From Paenibacillus dendritiformis (GTDB lineage Bacteria > Bacillota > Bacilli > Paenibacillales > Paenibacillaceae), in NCBI RefSeq assembly GCF_945605565.1, contig NZ_OX216966.1, forward strand, positions 4,208,001 through 4,272,000: a stretch of 64,000 nucleotides of DNA, written 5' to 3'. Below the pieces are notes generated by a model. The model did not search any database. It saw nothing but the letters and a program-made list of their open reading frames with translations, and was not told where the DNA came from. Position numbers and translations under genes: made by a program. Within the stretch, counting starts at the first letter, position 1, and every line of letters starts with the position of its first letter. Below are positions 41,908-51,774 of this stretch, piece after piece.

Positions 41908-43179
41908 TTAGGTTGTGGCGGATGCGAATCGCTCCAGGTACGCAGGCATATGAACGACCTGGCCAGTGACTCTGGCCTGTTCCGCCGCAAAGGCCATCAT
42001 GTGGCTCTGCACGGAAATATCTGCAGATGTCAGGCCTTGGGCCATGCCGCCGTCCGCCACGAGACGAATGAAGTCGCGGATCAAGCCTTCGTCGCCTCCC
42101 CCATGGCCGGCATGGCCGCCAGGCGTCTCCAGGGAGATCAGCTCCGGCTCGTTCCGGTCAAAGCGGATCAGTTCGATTTCGTTCTTTTCCATTGCACCGC
42201 GAATCTCGCCTTCCGTCCCCATCAGCTTGATTGTCCGCGAGCATTCCTTCGTGAAGGCGGACATCGTGAACACGGCCGTTACTTCATTGCGGAAGTCCAT
42301 ACTCACCACCTGATGGTCGACGACATTGTTGTCGCAGTGATAGACACAGCGCCCGTACGGCCCTTCCTGGATCGCCTTCAGCCGCCCTTCATAGCTCTGA
42401 TCGTCGCTGATGGCGAGCTTCATCCAGTTGTCTTCGTCCGTCAAATACGTTTTCGGCGCATAATACAAGCAATCCTCCGCAGCCGGGCAGCCGTCAAGAC
42501 ATCGCTTCGGGGCGCCGGCCGGCGCATTCTCGGCCGTGAAATGGCTCAAGCTGCCGAAGGAAGAGACATTCGTGCATGAATCTCCGGCCAGCCACAGCAG
42601 AATGTCCATATCGTGGCACGATTTCGCCAGAATCATCGGACTCGTCTCGTCCGCATTCCGCCAATTGCCGCGCACGAAGCTGTGCGCCTGATGCCAGTAG
42701 CCGACATTCTCATTATGCTGAATGGACATCAGCCGTCCGATGCGGCCTTCCTCCAGCATCTGCTTCATGGTGCCGAAAAATCGGGTATAGCGCAGCACGT
42801 GGCAGATCGAGAATACGAGCCCCGATCGTCTCGCCCGCTCTCCCATTCGGATGCATTCCAGCGGATCCGGGGACATCGGCTTCTCCAGCAGGACATGATA
42901 ACCGCACTCCAGCGCCCGCATCGTCGGCTCATAATGCATATAGTCCTGCGTGCAGATGAGAACGGCATCCGCCAGCTTCGGCTGATTCAGCATCTCGCGC
43001 CAATCCGCATAGCACATCTCATCCGGCAGCCGGTGCGCCTGCTTGAAGCTCATCCGTCTGTCTTCCACCGGTTCGGCCACCGCGACGACTTCGACCTCGC
43101 CGGGATGTTCGAGGGCATAATTCGTGTAGTTGACTCCCCGAAGTCCCGCCCCGATCAGGGCCAGCTTCACTTTCTTCAT
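41908..43179 (-). CDS. Gfo/Idh/MocA-family oxidoreductase
   Basis: About 423 residues. The N-terminal Rossmann fold has VKLALIGAGLRGVNYTNYAL and the family motif CGYHVLLEKPMS, with the conserved Lys of EKP. The C-terminal domain carries MILAKSCHDMDILLWLAGDS, including the conserved His-Asp pair, and a Cys-rich loop (CLDGCPAAEDC) found in a subgroup of these enzymes. They oxidise or reduce a sugar or inositol hydroxyl with NAD(P). The ATG at 43179 is chosen for GGAGGAGAGAGCAGAG directly upstream. As the last gene of an LplABC-type operon it would act on the imported sugar or glycoside. Confidence 0.9.
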   Translation of the reverse strand: MKKVKLALIGAGLRGVNYTNYALEHPGEVEVVAVAEPVEDRRMSFKQAHRLPDEMCYADWREMLNQPKLADAVLICTQDYMHYEPTMRALECGYHVLLEKPMSPDPLECIRMGERARRSGLVFSICHVLRYTRFFGTMKQMLEEGRIGRLMSIQHNENVGYWHQAHSFVRGNWRNADETSPMILAKSCHDMDILLWLAGDSCTNVSSFGSLSHFTAENAPAGAPKRCLDGCPAAEDCLYYAPKTYLTDEDNWMKLAISDDQSYEGRLKAIQEGPYGRCVYHCDNNVVDHQVVSMDFRNEVTAVFTMSAFTKECSRTIKLMGTEGEIRGAMEKNEIELIRFDRNEPELISLETPGGHAGHGGGDEGLIRDFIRLVADGGMAQGLTSADISVQSHMMAFAAEQARVTGQVVHMPAYLERFASATT

Positions 43180-43221
43180 CTCTGCTCTCTCCTCCATATT
43201 CCGTCCTGAGCACAAGCGGCA

Positions 43222-44106
43222 TCAACCTTTGACGCTGCCTACCGTAATGCCTTTCACAAAATACTTCTGCAAAAATGGATAGACCGCCATAATCGGCAGC
43301 GCCCCGAGGAAGATCTGCGCCGTGCGCAGCGTCTTTTCCCCATAGCTCTGCATCGTCGCCAGCTCATCGACAGATATGCTCTCCTTATTCGAAGAGGTGA
43401 TCAGCGTCGACAGATACGTCTGCAGCGGATAATTGTCCGGAGAATTCATGTAAATAATGCCGTCGAACCAGGAATTCCAGTGGCCGATAATCGTGAACAG
43501 CAGAATCGTGGCGATGGCGGGCAGAGAGACCGGCAAGTAAATCCGGAACAGCAGCGACCCGTGCCCGGCACCGTCCATAATCGCCGCTTCATCCAGATCC
43601 TTCGGAATATTGCGGAAAAAGTTCAGCAGCATGACCATATTCCAGACACTCAGCGCCCCAGGGATAATGAGGGCCCAGATCGTATTCAGCAAGCCGGCGT
43701 TCTTGACGACCATGTACGTCGGAATCAGCCCGCCGCCGAAAAACATCGTGATGACAAAAAACCATACATAAGCGGTGCGGGACTTGAAGTCGCTCGTTTC
43801 CCTGGATAGCGGATAGGCTGACAGCACGCACAGCAGCATGCTGATGATCGTCCCGAGCACGACGCGCTGCATGGAGACCCAGAGCGATTGGAAGAATTCT
43901 GCCTTTTGCCCGAGATAGACATAAGCATCCCAGGTGAACTCCACAGGCCACAGCCGGACTTGACCGGCCACGGCGGCCGAGTTCGAGCTGAACGAGACGG
44001 CCAACAGATGAATGAACGGAATGATGCCGAGCAGCGTAATGGCTGCCAGCACAATGCCGTTAATGATTTGAAATGCCACTCTGGAGGGCGATGGCTTGTA
44101 ATGCAT
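43222..44106 (-). CDS. ABC transporter permease, carbohydrate type (LplC/YtcP-like)
   Basis: A 294-residue inner-membrane permease of the CUT1 family with six transmembrane segments. The cytoplasmic coupling (EAA) loop is DEAAIMDGAGHGSLLFRIYL followed by PVSLPAIATI. Ending QKYFVKGITVGSVKG is typical of LplC-like proteins in Paenibacillus. It pairs with the permease gene 18 bases upstream. No ATP-binding subunit is in the operon; such systems normally share a general MsmX-like ATPase encoded elsewhere. Confidence 0.93.
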   Translation of the reverse strand: MHYKPSPSRVAFQIINGIVLAAITLLGIIPFIHLLAVSFSSNSAAVAGQVRLWPVEFTWDAYVYLGQKAEFFQSLWVSMQRVVLGTIISMLLCVLSAYPLSRETSDFKSRTAYVWFFVITMFFGGGLIPTYMVVKNAGLLNTIWALIIPGALSVWNMVMLLNFFRNIPKDLDEAAIMDGAGHGSLLFRIYLPVSLPAIATILLFTIIGHWNSWFDGIIYMNSPDNYPLQTYLSTLITSSNKESISVDELATMQSYGEKTLRTAQIFLGALPIMAVYPFLQKYFVKGITVGSVKG

Positions 44107-44124
44107 GCATGACGTCTCCTCTCG

Positions 44125-45057
44125 CTAGAATATGCGGTAATTCGTGAAGCGATAGGCCAAGTAATAAGAAATGGATACGAGGATAACCGAGACGACCGAC
44201 TTGAACAACCCAAAAGCCGCCGCCGGCGAAAATTGCTGATCAATCAGCCCCATCCGGTACACCAGCGTATCAATGACATCCGCACTCTCATACACGAGCG
44301 GGTTATAGAGCAGCAGGATCTGCTCGAAGCCGGCATTCAGCACGGACCCCAGACTCAGCGTGGCGAGCAGCACGATGATCGGCACGATGCCCGGCAGCGT
44401 AATATGGAGCACCTGCTTCCATCTTCCCGCACCGTCAATCTCCGCGGCTTCATACAGATTGGGATTGATGCCGAGAATCGCAGCAAGGAAGATGATCATG
44501 TTGTAGCCCATCCCCTTCCATACGTCCGAACCGATCAGGATGCCGCGGAACCAGCTTTTGTCCCCCATGAACATGATCGGCTCCGCCCCGAAGTAAGCGA
44601 GAATCGAGTTAAGCGGACCATGCAGCGAGAAAATCTCGAAAATGACCCCCGCCAATATCGTCCAGGAGAGGAAGAACGGCAGAAATACGCTCGTCTGTAC
44701 GGTTCGGACGATCCAGCTTCTCCTGATTTCCTGAAGGAGTAAAGCCAATAGCAGCGGCACAAGCAGCGAGAAAATAATTTTCAGAACCGCGATGATAATC
44801 GTATTCCACAGCACCTGATAGAAGTCCGGCATATTGAAGATGTACTCGAAGTTTTTGAAGCCGACCCATTTGGAGCCGAAAAAGCCCTTCGACGGCGTAT
44901 ACTTCTGAAAGGCCATGACGATGCCGAACATCGGACCGTAAGCGAAAATCAGCGTGATGATTACGCCGGGAAGCAGCATGAGATGGAGCGGCAAGGTACG
45001 GATACGCCGCTTATGACGCGGCGTAACGGCAATCTGAGCTTTCGTTGCATTCAACAT
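44125..45057 (-). CDS. ABC transporter permease, carbohydrate type (LplB-like)
   Basis: A 310-residue permease with six predicted transmembrane segments. After a basic N-terminus it shows LPLHLMLLPGVIITLIFAYG, then WVGFKNFEYIF, and the coupling loop LYEAAEIDGAGRWKQVLHIT followed by LPGIVPIIVL. GGGAGGAAACTGCGA precedes the ATG. It forms the channel with the LplC-like protein; the binding protein gene lies 70 bases upstream. Confidence 0.93.
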   Translation of the reverse strand: MLNATKAQIAVTPRHKRRIRTLPLHLMLLPGVIITLIFAYGPMFGIVMAFQKYTPSKGFFGSKWVGFKNFEYIFNMPDFYQVLWNTIIIAVLKIIFSLLVPLLLALLLQEIRRSWIVRTVQTSVFLPFFLSWTILAGVIFEIFSLHGPLNSILAYFGAEPIMFMGDKSWFRGILIGSDVWKGMGYNMIIFLAAILGINPNLYEAAEIDGAGRWKQVLHITLPGIVPIIVLLATLSLGSVLNAGFEQILLLYNPLVYESADVIDTLVYRMGLIDQQFSPAAAFGLFKSVVSVILVSISYYLAYRFTNYRIF

Positions 45058-45127
45058 TCGCAGTTTCCTCCCGTAACGGCGAGGGAGAGCGCGCTTCGCA
45101 CCCTCTCCCCCGGATTGTCGCCATGGC

Positions 45128-46807
45128 TTACTTGTTGGCGTACCATTCGTTCACTTCGTCCATAATGTCCTGCCCGCCAAGCTTCTTCCAGCTCTCTACA
45201 TACTTTTCGAATTCGCTGATGGGGGCGGAGCCCATAATGATCTTCGTGAACATCTCATCCGTCATTTTGTTGAGGGAGGCGCTCTTTTCCGTCATCGTCG
45301 GGGTGGCGGTGCCATAGAATTCATTGACTACATACGGTTTATCCCGCAGCTGGCGCGTAATTCCCCAGCCTCCGTCTTCCGCGGCACGGCTCGTGTACAT
45401 GCCCCACATGGCTTTGTCGCCTTGCAAATACTTCGTGGCGGCATCGAACACCTCCACCGAGGTCGGATTATCCGAATCAATCTGCTCCTTCTTGTTCTTC
45501 AACGCTTCATTTACTTCCGTGTAAGCGGTCTCAAAATCGAACGGATTGTAAAAGCGCGGCTGATACCAGTTATAGACATAGCCGTTTTCAGCTTTGACCT
45601 CATCCTTGTACTTCGGCTTCTCCAACTCCAGATAGAAGTTGGCCATCTTGATGATCGCTTCGGGATGCTCATACCCTTTGCGCACAGCGTAGATCCGGCT
45701 CAGCCGCTGGCTAGGAATCAGCGTCTGCCCCGGCTTGCCGTCATAGGACGGAATCGGGACCGCAATCCATTCGGCTTCCGGATTCTGATCCAGGTTCATG
45801 TTGAGCGGCCAATTCGGATACCACCATTCTCCGAACGAGATCCCCACCTTCCCCGCGACGACATCCTCGACGACCTTGTCAATGTCCTTGAACGCGAACT
45901 CCTTGTCAATCAGGCCTTTGCTGTACCATTGATTCATGCGCTCCAGCGCCGCTTTCGTCTCAGGCTGAATTTCGCCCGGCACGAGGGCGCCCTCCGCATT
46001 TTTGATCCAGGCCTTCGGATAAGCCCCCATCGAATAGAAGAAGCCGCGCGCGTCGAAGCCCCAGGAGACCAGATCCTTATTGAACGCGATCCCGTATGTG
46101 TCCTTTTTGCCGTTCCTGTCCGGATCCTGATTGACGAACGCTTCAGCGACCTTCTCCAGCTCGTCCATGGTCTGCGGAACGCTGAGATTCAGCTTATCGA
46201 GCCAATCCTTGCGCAGCCACAATATCTGGGCCGACATGAACGGATCTTCGAAATTCGGCAGCGCCAATATTTTCCCGTCGCTCTTGTACATCTCAAGTGT
46301 CTTGCCGCCATCCGCTTCCACATAAGCCTTCAGCTCCGGCGAAGCATACTTCTCGTACGCTTCCGTCAAGTCCTCCAGCATGTCGTCTTCCTTGAATTTC
46401 TCATAATCCGTAATCCCGATCTCGAATACGTCCGGCAAGTCGCCTGACGCGATGGCGAGCGAGAACTTCTGCTGCGCCTGATCGCTCGGCACCTGCCAGA
46501 GGAACTCAACCTCGATGTTCAGCATCTCCTTCAGCTTCTTCAAGTACGCATTCGTCGCCGGCGTCGTCCCCTTCGGCGTCTTCGGATCCTCCGGCGCGCC
46601 ATAGCCGATAACCTGTGTAACCTTGACGGGCTCCGGGTACTTCCAGAGCGGATCGGCCGAGATCTCGTTTTCTACTGCCGCGGCCGGCGTCTCGCCCCCT
46701 GGCGGAGAGGCCCCCTGCCTGCTTCCGCAACCGGCCAGTGTGGAGACGAAGACAAGCGATAGCAGCAGCGTCCAGATAAATATGGTGTTGCTCAAGCGTG
46801 TTCTCAT
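45128..46807 (-). CDS. extracellular solute-binding lipoprotein (LplA-like)
   Basis: About 559 residues. The ATG at 46807 has GAGGGGG eight bases upstream and gives a lipoprotein signal MRTRLSNTIFIWTLLLSLVF ending in lipobox LAGC. The mature protein is a family 1 binding protein of the large LplA/YtcQ type, with VTQVIGYGAPEDPKTPKGTT, DLPDVFEIGITDYEKF and a late AMWGMYTSRAAEDGGWGI block. It would capture a mono- or oligosaccharide for the two permeases. A 111-bp gap separates it from the response-regulator gene upstream and probably holds its regulated promoter. Confidence 0.92.
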   Translation of the reverse strand: MRTRLSNTIFIWTLLLSLVFVSTLAGCGSRQGASPPGGETPAAAVENEISADPLWKYPEPVKVTQVIGYGAPEDPKTPKGTTPATNAYLKKLKEMLNIEVEFLWQVPSDQAQQKFSLAIASGDLPDVFEIGITDYEKFKEDDMLEDLTEAYEKYASPELKAYVEADGGKTLEMYKSDGKILALPNFEDPFMSAQILWLRKDWLDKLNLSVPQTMDELEKVAEAFVNQDPDRNGKKDTYGIAFNKDLVSWGFDARGFFYSMGAYPKAWIKNAEGALVPGEIQPETKAALERMNQWYSKGLIDKEFAFKDIDKVVEDVVAGKVGISFGEWWYPNWPLNMNLDQNPEAEWIAVPIPSYDGKPGQTLIPSQRLSRIYAVRKGYEHPEAIIKMANFYLELEKPKYKDEVKAENGYVYNWYQPRFYNPFDFETAYTEVNEALKNKKEQIDSDNPTSVEVFDAATKYLQGDKAMWGMYTSRAAEDGGWGITRQLRDKPYVVNEFYGTATPTMTEKSASLNKMTDEMFTKIIMGSAPISEFEKYVESWKKLGGQDIMDEVNEWYANK

Positions 46808-46918
46808 GCGAATCCCCCTCTTCGAAAATCGGTGCGCAATGTCTACACCATTAAGCGTAACTCCCTCTGTATGCGCTTTCAATTTCACTTTGTTGACATT
46901 GATTTCGATCTGTTTACC

Positions 46919-48223
46919 TCATTTCGGAAGATGAGCTTCCCGGTATTCCTGTGGGGTCTGTCCAGTCAGCTTTTTGAAGAAGGTCGTAAAATACGACGGG
47001 GAATTGAAGCCAAGACGGAAGGCGATATCATGGAATTTCATCCGCTCCTCCACTATCCATCTCTTCGCGGCCTCCAGCCGGGTATCCGAAATATATTCGG
47101 ACAGATTGCGGCCGGTCACCTGCTTGTAATACCGGGACAGATAGCTCGGATTCATATGAACCTTCTCGGCAATGCGGACGAGGGACAGATCATCGCTCAG
47201 ATGGCTGGCGATGAACGAGTGCACCTCCTGCACCCAGCGTTCGGTATCGTCATCCTGCTGCAGCCGCCCGACGTCCGCTATCGTCAGATGAACCTTCCCC
47301 GATATACAGCGCTGCACCTTCTGCTGCAAATAATCGAGCTCCCGCTTCCACGTGTCCCATCCCAATGGCTGGCGGTGGAAGAGGAAGGATACTTCGAGCT
47401 TCAGCAAGGAGATGAACTCATTCTGGATGTTCTCCAGCGTCCCTCTTAAATAATCGGCAACCTGATCCCAAGCGACGCTGCCGTCGGTGTTCCGGAACGC
47501 CGCATCCTCCTTCCGGGGCTGAATCAGCCAGACGAACAAGGAGTCATGCATGACGAAGCCATTCGCCGCAAGCAGCGGAGGAAGCAGTTCCTTGAACACA
47601 TTCAGCACATAGCCGTAGCTCTGCACCTTCGTCTCCCACGAGATCTCCTCCTTCCAGCGGGCGCTGCCGACCAGCAGCAGAAAGGGGTTCCCGGCCTGAA
47701 TCGCCCATTCCCCGCCGCCCTTGGCCATGAGGGCATGTCCCGCTTCCGGCTGCTCCAGCAGCGCCTGAAGCCACTCTCTCGTAAGCAGCGGACGCAAGAA
47801 TTCCAGCTCCGTATGCGCGTGCCGCAGCACATCCTGCTTCTTCCGCTCTCCATCCAGCTCATCGAGCACACTTTGGACGACACGGAGCAGATGCTCGTCA
47901 TTCTCGGTCTTCAGGATGAAATGCGAGGCTCTTTTCTTCATCGCGCTGTAAATGTAATTGAAGTCGCTGTAGCCGGTCAAAAAAATGATGCGGCATTTCG
48001 GCCAATAGCGCATGATGTCATCCGCCATGTCGAGCCCTGACTTCCACGGCATGTCGATATCGCTGATGACGATATCCAGCTTCGTTCTTTTCATCATATC
48101 CGACGCTTCCTCGGAGCCGTACGCCTTGCAAATATCGAGCTCCTCCTTGTAATGCGCAGCAAGCAACTGCGATAATCCCTCCACTACGATGGCGTCGTCA
48201 TCGACGATCAAGATACGGTACAT
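46919..48223 (-). CDS. response regulator with AraC-type DNA-binding domain (YesN-like)
   Basis: About 434 residues. The receiver domain is N-terminal (ILIVDDDAIVVEGLSQLL; phospho-acceptor Asp in IVISDIDMPWKSG; Lys in HFILKTENDE). The C-terminal ~105 residues are AraC-type, with two helix-turn-helices (LSLVRIAEKVHMNPSYLSRY, then FHDIAFRLGFNSPSYFTTFF) and the ending TGQTPQEYRE. The start at 48223 is set by GAGGGAGGG. It overlaps the sensor-kinase gene by 26 bases. It most likely activates the downstream lplABC-like genes. Confidence 0.93.
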   Translation of the reverse strand: MYRILIVDDDAIVVEGLSQLLAAHYKEELDICKAYGSEEASDMMKRTKLDIVISDIDMPWKSGLDMADDIMRYWPKCRIIFLTGYSDFNYIYSAMKKRASHFILKTENDEHLLRVVQSVLDELDGERKKQDVLRHAHTELEFLRPLLTREWLQALLEQPEAGHALMAKGGGEWAIQAGNPFLLLVGSARWKEEISWETKVQSYGYVLNVFKELLPPLLAANGFVMHDSLFVWLIQPRKEDAAFRNTDGSVAWDQVADYLRGTLENIQNEFISLLKLEVSFLFHRQPLGWDTWKRELDYLQQKVQRCISGKVHLTIADVGRLQQDDDTERWVQEVHSFIASHLSDDLSLVRIAEKVHMNPSYLSRYYKQVTGRNLSEYISDTRLEAAKRWIVEERMKFHDIAFRLGFNSPSYFTTFFKKLTGQTPQEYREAHLPK

Positions 48224-49958
48224 CTTCAGACCCTCCCTCTGGATGTGCAGGCAAGAGTAGCTCAATGCATAGGCCGCCCAGCCGGCTCCGGCTCGCCTTC
48301 ATGCGGCTCTTGCCGCCATATCGGAGCTGCAAGCGGTTGCATACATTAATCAACCCTGTCTTCTCGGTTACGGCAGCCGGGTTCGCGAACTGCTTGTTCA
48401 ATGCCTCAATGGTCTCATCGGTCAACGCTTTGCCGCTGTCTTCCACCCGAATCGCGATCTCTTCCGCCTCGTACTCTACCGCAAGCAAGCATGTCTCCCG
48501 CTTCCTCTCCCGCTCGAACGCATGCTTGAACGCATTCTCGACAATCGGTTGAATGATGAGCCGCGGCACAGGAAGCTTCGCAACGGCTTCCGGAAGCGGC
48601 TCGATGGCGATATGGACGGAGCGCGCGAAGCGGATGCGCTGAATGTCGCAATAGACCTCTGCATGCTCATATTCCCGCTCCAGCGGCACCTCATCGCTTC
48701 CGCTCCGGGTGATGAATTCATAATAAGTAGCCAGCTTCAGCGACAACTCGGCCGCCCCTTCCACATCCTCCGCCCGGCACATCCGGTACACATTATAGAA
48801 CCCGTTATACAGAAAATGCGGATTGATCTGGGATTGCAGCTGGCGCAGCTCCGATTGCTGAAGCAGCAGCTTATGCTCGTAATTGAGCTGAATCGAAGCG
48901 CTCAATTCGCTCCGCATCCGGTCGAAGCTGTGATTCAAGTAGGTAAACTCATTGTTGGGGAATGTGGAGGCGGCCGTCAACTGCTGCGGATCCATTTCGA
49001 TTTTGCGGAACGCGCGAATGAGATGGCGCAGCGGCTTATGAATCATCTGATTGACCGACATGGCAAAAATGACAATAATGATCAGCGCTGCGGCGGCGGC
49101 CGCACCGATAAGCCAATTGTATTTGCTGATGACGCCTGTAATCTCTCTCTCGTCGATATAGGTGTACAGCGTGCAGCCCAACGCATTGACACGGTCATAA
49201 ATGATTAAGTAGTTCATATTATTGTAAGCGATCCGGAAGCTCCCTTCCTGCCATCTGCCGTCCTTCTGCTGCATCATATGCTGCGCAATTCCGCTCTCGA
49301 TATCGTACCGGCGCGAGGAACTGATAATCGATCGGAAGCGGTCATCGGCCAGGAAGAATCCATTGTCGCCCTGCTTCGGTATCATCTTCTCGGATAACGC
49401 GAGCATATGGTCCTGAGGAATCTGGATGTAGGTCGTGATCGTCTCATTTTTCGAGGTCTCGACAAAATACATGCGGCCGTTATGCAAATAAAAAGGCTGC
49501 TTCTGCGCCAGCGCGATCTGTCTGATCGCGTCCCATTTGCTGCCCGGAATGAATGGCCGAATCCCGTCCCCGAGCGACACGACACGCCCGGTGGACTCGA
49601 TGTAGACCGCGGCATCCTGCACGAATTCACTTGAATTGGCCATCGTTTGCAATCGATCTTGTATCCGCCGGATCAGAAGCAGTTCCTCATACTTGGTGAG
49701 GGCGTCCGCCTTGAAGCTGAGCTCCTCCAGATTGGCGTCCGTCATGAAGGCGAGATGCTGGTTGCGGATGAACGTAATCTGGTTGTTCAACTGGTCGCGG
49801 TAATAATTGACCTTGTCTCGGGTCGATTCCAGAATTTTGGCCTTCAGGTAAGACACCGCATTCATATTGACGGCGATCGTTATCGCTGTCATCGGAATGA
49901 CTAATGCCGCGAACACGATAATCACCTTCTGATATACCTGCAAGTTCAATCTTTTCAC
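48198..49958 (-). CDS. sensor histidine kinase (YesM-like)
   Basis: About 586 residues. The GTG at 49958 is taken as start because CAGGAGG lies eight bases upstream. Two membrane segments (about residues 10-30 and 285-305) enclose an extracellular sensor domain. HAMP (about 310-365) is followed by the His-kinase region with the phospho-acceptor in LQSQINPHFLYNGFYNVYRM and the ATP domain (IIQPIVENAFKHAFE as N-box, VEDSGKALTD as G1, KTGLINVCNRLQLRYGG as G2). It pairs with the YesN-like regulator that overlaps it and presumably senses the sugar or its binding protein. Confidence 0.93.
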   Translation of the reverse strand: MKRLNLQVYQKVIIVFAALVIPMTAITIAVNMNAVSYLKAKILESTRDKVNYYRDQLNNQITFIRNQHLAFMTDANLEELSFKADALTKYEELLLIRRIQDRLQTMANSSEFVQDAAVYIESTGRVVSLGDGIRPFIPGSKWDAIRQIALAQKQPFYLHNGRMYFVETSKNETITTYIQIPQDHMLALSEKMIPKQGDNGFFLADDRFRSIISSSRRYDIESGIAQHMMQQKDGRWQEGSFRIAYNNMNYLIIYDRVNALGCTLYTYIDEREITGVISKYNWLIGAAAAAALIIIVIFAMSVNQMIHKPLRHLIRAFRKIEMDPQQLTAASTFPNNEFTYLNHSFDRMRSELSASIQLNYEHKLLLQQSELRQLQSQINPHFLYNGFYNVYRMCRAEDVEGAAELSLKLATYYEFITRSGSDEVPLEREYEHAEVYCDIQRIRFARSVHIAIEPLPEAVAKLPVPRLIIQPIVENAFKHAFERERKRETCLLAVEYEAEEIAIRVEDSGKALTDETIEALNKQFANPAAVTEKTGLINVCNRLQLRYGGKSRMKASRSRLGGLCIELLLPAHPEGGSEDVPYLDRR

Positions 49959-50055
49959 GTATCGAACCTCCTGGGCAGCTAGCATTACCCGCATTATATA
50001 CCAATTCCGCAAGCCGGAGAGCAGGAGTCTCCCTCCCGCCGGAACAGCGCAAAGA

Positions 50056-50087
50056 AGCCACACTGCACTTTATTGTACAATGCGGCT
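50056..50087 (-). terminator. imperfect hairpin after the lipoprotein gene
   Basis: On the minus strand GCCGCATTGTAC faces GTGCAGTGTGGC with three G-U or mismatched positions, followed by TTCTTT. Confidence 0.5.
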
Positions 50088-50115
50088 CCTTTCGTTGGCT
50101 ATAGAACCCTTGCCC

Positions 50116-50535
50116 TTACTTCCCGGCACCCTCCGCTTCCGCATCATCCGTCTCATAGATAGAACCGATGCAGCAGAGCGAAGGATTGAATTTGATTTTA
50201 ACGAACACTTCATCCTGATCCGATCCTTTAATGAACCGCTGCTTCAGTCTCCCTTCCCCATTCTCGTAGATGAAGGAAATGTTCACGTCCTTGTAACCGC
50301 GCACAAAGCTGTACGAATACTCCTCCATCTCATAGGAATGAATCCTCGTGTCGGGTTCCGCCTTGGCTTCTGCCAGCCAATCGTTGATAAACTCCTCATG
50401 CTCCGGTTCAATGGAATTGAATTCATAGGACAATATATAAGGCGCCTGGTCAGGCTGCTCGCCGGTTACTCCGCATCCGGCCACAAGCAAGACCATCCCG
50501 ATGAGCATCAGCTTCATGAATCGCAATGAGTTCAT
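50116..50535 (-). CDS. small lipoprotein of unknown function
   Basis: About 139 residues. From the ATG at 50535 the protein begins MNSLRFMKLMLIGMVLLVAG with Cys-21 in a lipobox (LVAGC), so it is anchored on the outer membrane face. The mature domain has YILSYEFNSIEPEHEEFIND and FNPSLCCIGSIYETDD; I do not recognise the family. Its start overlaps the stop of the NTF2-like gene in an ATGA, so the two are co-translated. A weak hairpin follows at 50056-50087. Confidence 0.7.
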   Translation of the reverse strand: MNSLRFMKLMLIGMVLLVAGCGVTGEQPDQAPYILSYEFNSIEPEHEEFINDWLAEAKAEPDTRIHSYEMEEYSYSFVRGYKDVNISFIYENGEGRLKQRFIKGSDQDEVFVKIKFNPSLCCIGSIYETDDAEAEGAGK

Positions 50536-50900
50536 GCTACTTGCCCGCTCAAATGCTCGTGAACAATTTTCCACCCGTCATTACGCTTCACCAAGACGTT
50601 CGTCCCGCGTCCCTTGCCGGAACCATACCGGCCATCAATGAACCCTTCCCAATGATACGTATAAATGCAAGCGGCCGAATTCTCGTCTTCCGCAATCCAG
50701 ACTACGTCCGTAACTGAATATTTCTCCTCCTTCACGGTCTCCCATGCGTTCTCAAAATAACGCTGGATCTCTTCCGGCGTCGTGCATGTCTTGTCCGAGA
50801 ACCAGTAAACCGCGTTGCTGTCGACCCATTTACCGACATTCGAGAAATCATGACTGTTGGTCGCTTCAATGTATCTGTCTAGCGCATTTTTGTAGCTCAT
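50532..50900 (-). CDS. NTF2/SnoaL-like fold protein
   Basis: About 122 residues. The sequence MSYKNALDRYIEATNSHDFS, WVDSNAVYWFSD, TPEEIQRYFENAWETV and the end VKRNDGWKIVHEHLS fit the DUF4440/SnoaL-like group of small alpha+beta barrels. These bind or isomerise small molecules; the substrate is unknown. The ATG at 50900 has GGGGAG at six bases. It is coupled to the downstream lipoprotein gene by an ATGA overlap. Confidence 0.75.
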   Translation of the reverse strand: MSYKNALDRYIEATNSHDFSNVGKWVDSNAVYWFSDKTCTTPEEIQRYFENAWETVKEEKYSVTDVVWIAEDENSAACIYTYHWEGFIDGRYGSGKGRGTNVLVKRNDGWKIVHEHLSGQVA

Positions 50901-51078
50901 GAATGTCTCCCCTTCAATTATAGTGCCCCTAGTATACAACATTTCCCATCCGCCTGTCTCCGGCCTTGTCAGCACTTTCTTATAAAAAGTTGAGGAATTT
51001 CCTGATAATGAATAATTCCAACATATGGTGCGAAATCTACAGTATAGAGAAAACGATCATGAGAGGTGGTTTCGCGCT

Positions 51079-51663
51079 ATGTTTCATCCGGCAGGGGAAC
51101 TGGTGCCGCATTCATCGTTCCTGTATGAGGCGGCGGCCGTTGTATTCTTTTTTACTGTCTACTCGTTATTAGGCTGGTTGCTGGAAAATGTGTATAGTCT
51201 GGCTACGACGCGCGTCTTTTTCAAGGATGGGTTTCTATGGGGGCCGTTCAAGCCAATGTACGGCTTTGCGCCGCTGCTCGTTGTCTCTTTTGCCAAGCCA
51301 GATACGCATTGGACTGTCGTCCTCTTGCTCTGCTTCCTCGTGCCCACCTGCGTGGAATATGTGAGCGGATGGCTGCTTCAGACCTTTTTCGGGCGCCAAT
51401 GGTGGGATTACTCGAACCTGCCCCTGCAGCTTCACGGTCATATTTGCCTGTCCTATTCCCTATGCTGGGTCTTCCTCTCCTACCTGTGCCTGCGGTGGAT
51501 CCATCCTGTTCTCGTCGCCGTCTATCGGGCGGCTGAGCCGTACTGGCAATGGCTGTTCCCGGCTGCCGTATTGTATTTCGCCATGGAGCTGCTGTTCGCT
51601 ATCCGGCGCCACTCGCCGCAGGACGAATCGGCGGAGGAACAGCAGCCGAGCCCGGCCCCGTAG
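51079..51663 (+). CDS. putative membrane protein of the CmpB (ABC-type IV) family
   Basis: About 194 residues with four or five transmembrane segments. Family features are FTVYSLLGWLLENVYSL near the start, DGFLWGPFKPMYGFAPLLVV, and VEYVSGWLLQTFFGRQWWDY, where the Glu and Trp-Trp-Asp-Tyr are strongly conserved in PF06541-type proteins. Despite the family name, a transport role is not established. The ATG at 51079 is preferred for AGGTGG nine bases upstream. It stands alone on the plus strand; its upstream region may hold a small promoter but none is clear. Confidence 0.8.
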   Translation: MFHPAGELVPHSSFLYEAAAVVFFFTVYSLLGWLLENVYSLATTRVFFKDGFLWGPFKPMYGFAPLLVVSFAKPDTHWTVVLLLCFLVPTCVEYVSGWLLQTFFGRQWWDYSNLPLQLHGHICLSYSLCWVFLSYLCLRWIHPVLVAVYRAAEPYWQWLFPAAVLYFAMELLFAIRRHSPQDESAEEQQPSPAP

Positions 51664-51774
51664 CCGTCTGCCGCGCCGGTCCTCCGGCGGCTGGCTTCCA
51701 TCCCGGTCCGTCTGCCGCGAGATGCGCGAGCCAGTCGCAGGAACGGCCGGGGCAACCGCAACAGGAGGGGAACA

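Noticed and set aside
41758..42579. Plus-strand frame of 273 codons opposite the Gfo/Idh/MocA gene
   Set aside because: No ribosome binding site or domain; the minus strand carries clear family motifs.
45422..46447. Plus-strand frame of 341 codons opposite the solute-binding protein gene
   Set aside because: Shadow of the lipoprotein gene, which has a lipobox, family motifs and operon context.
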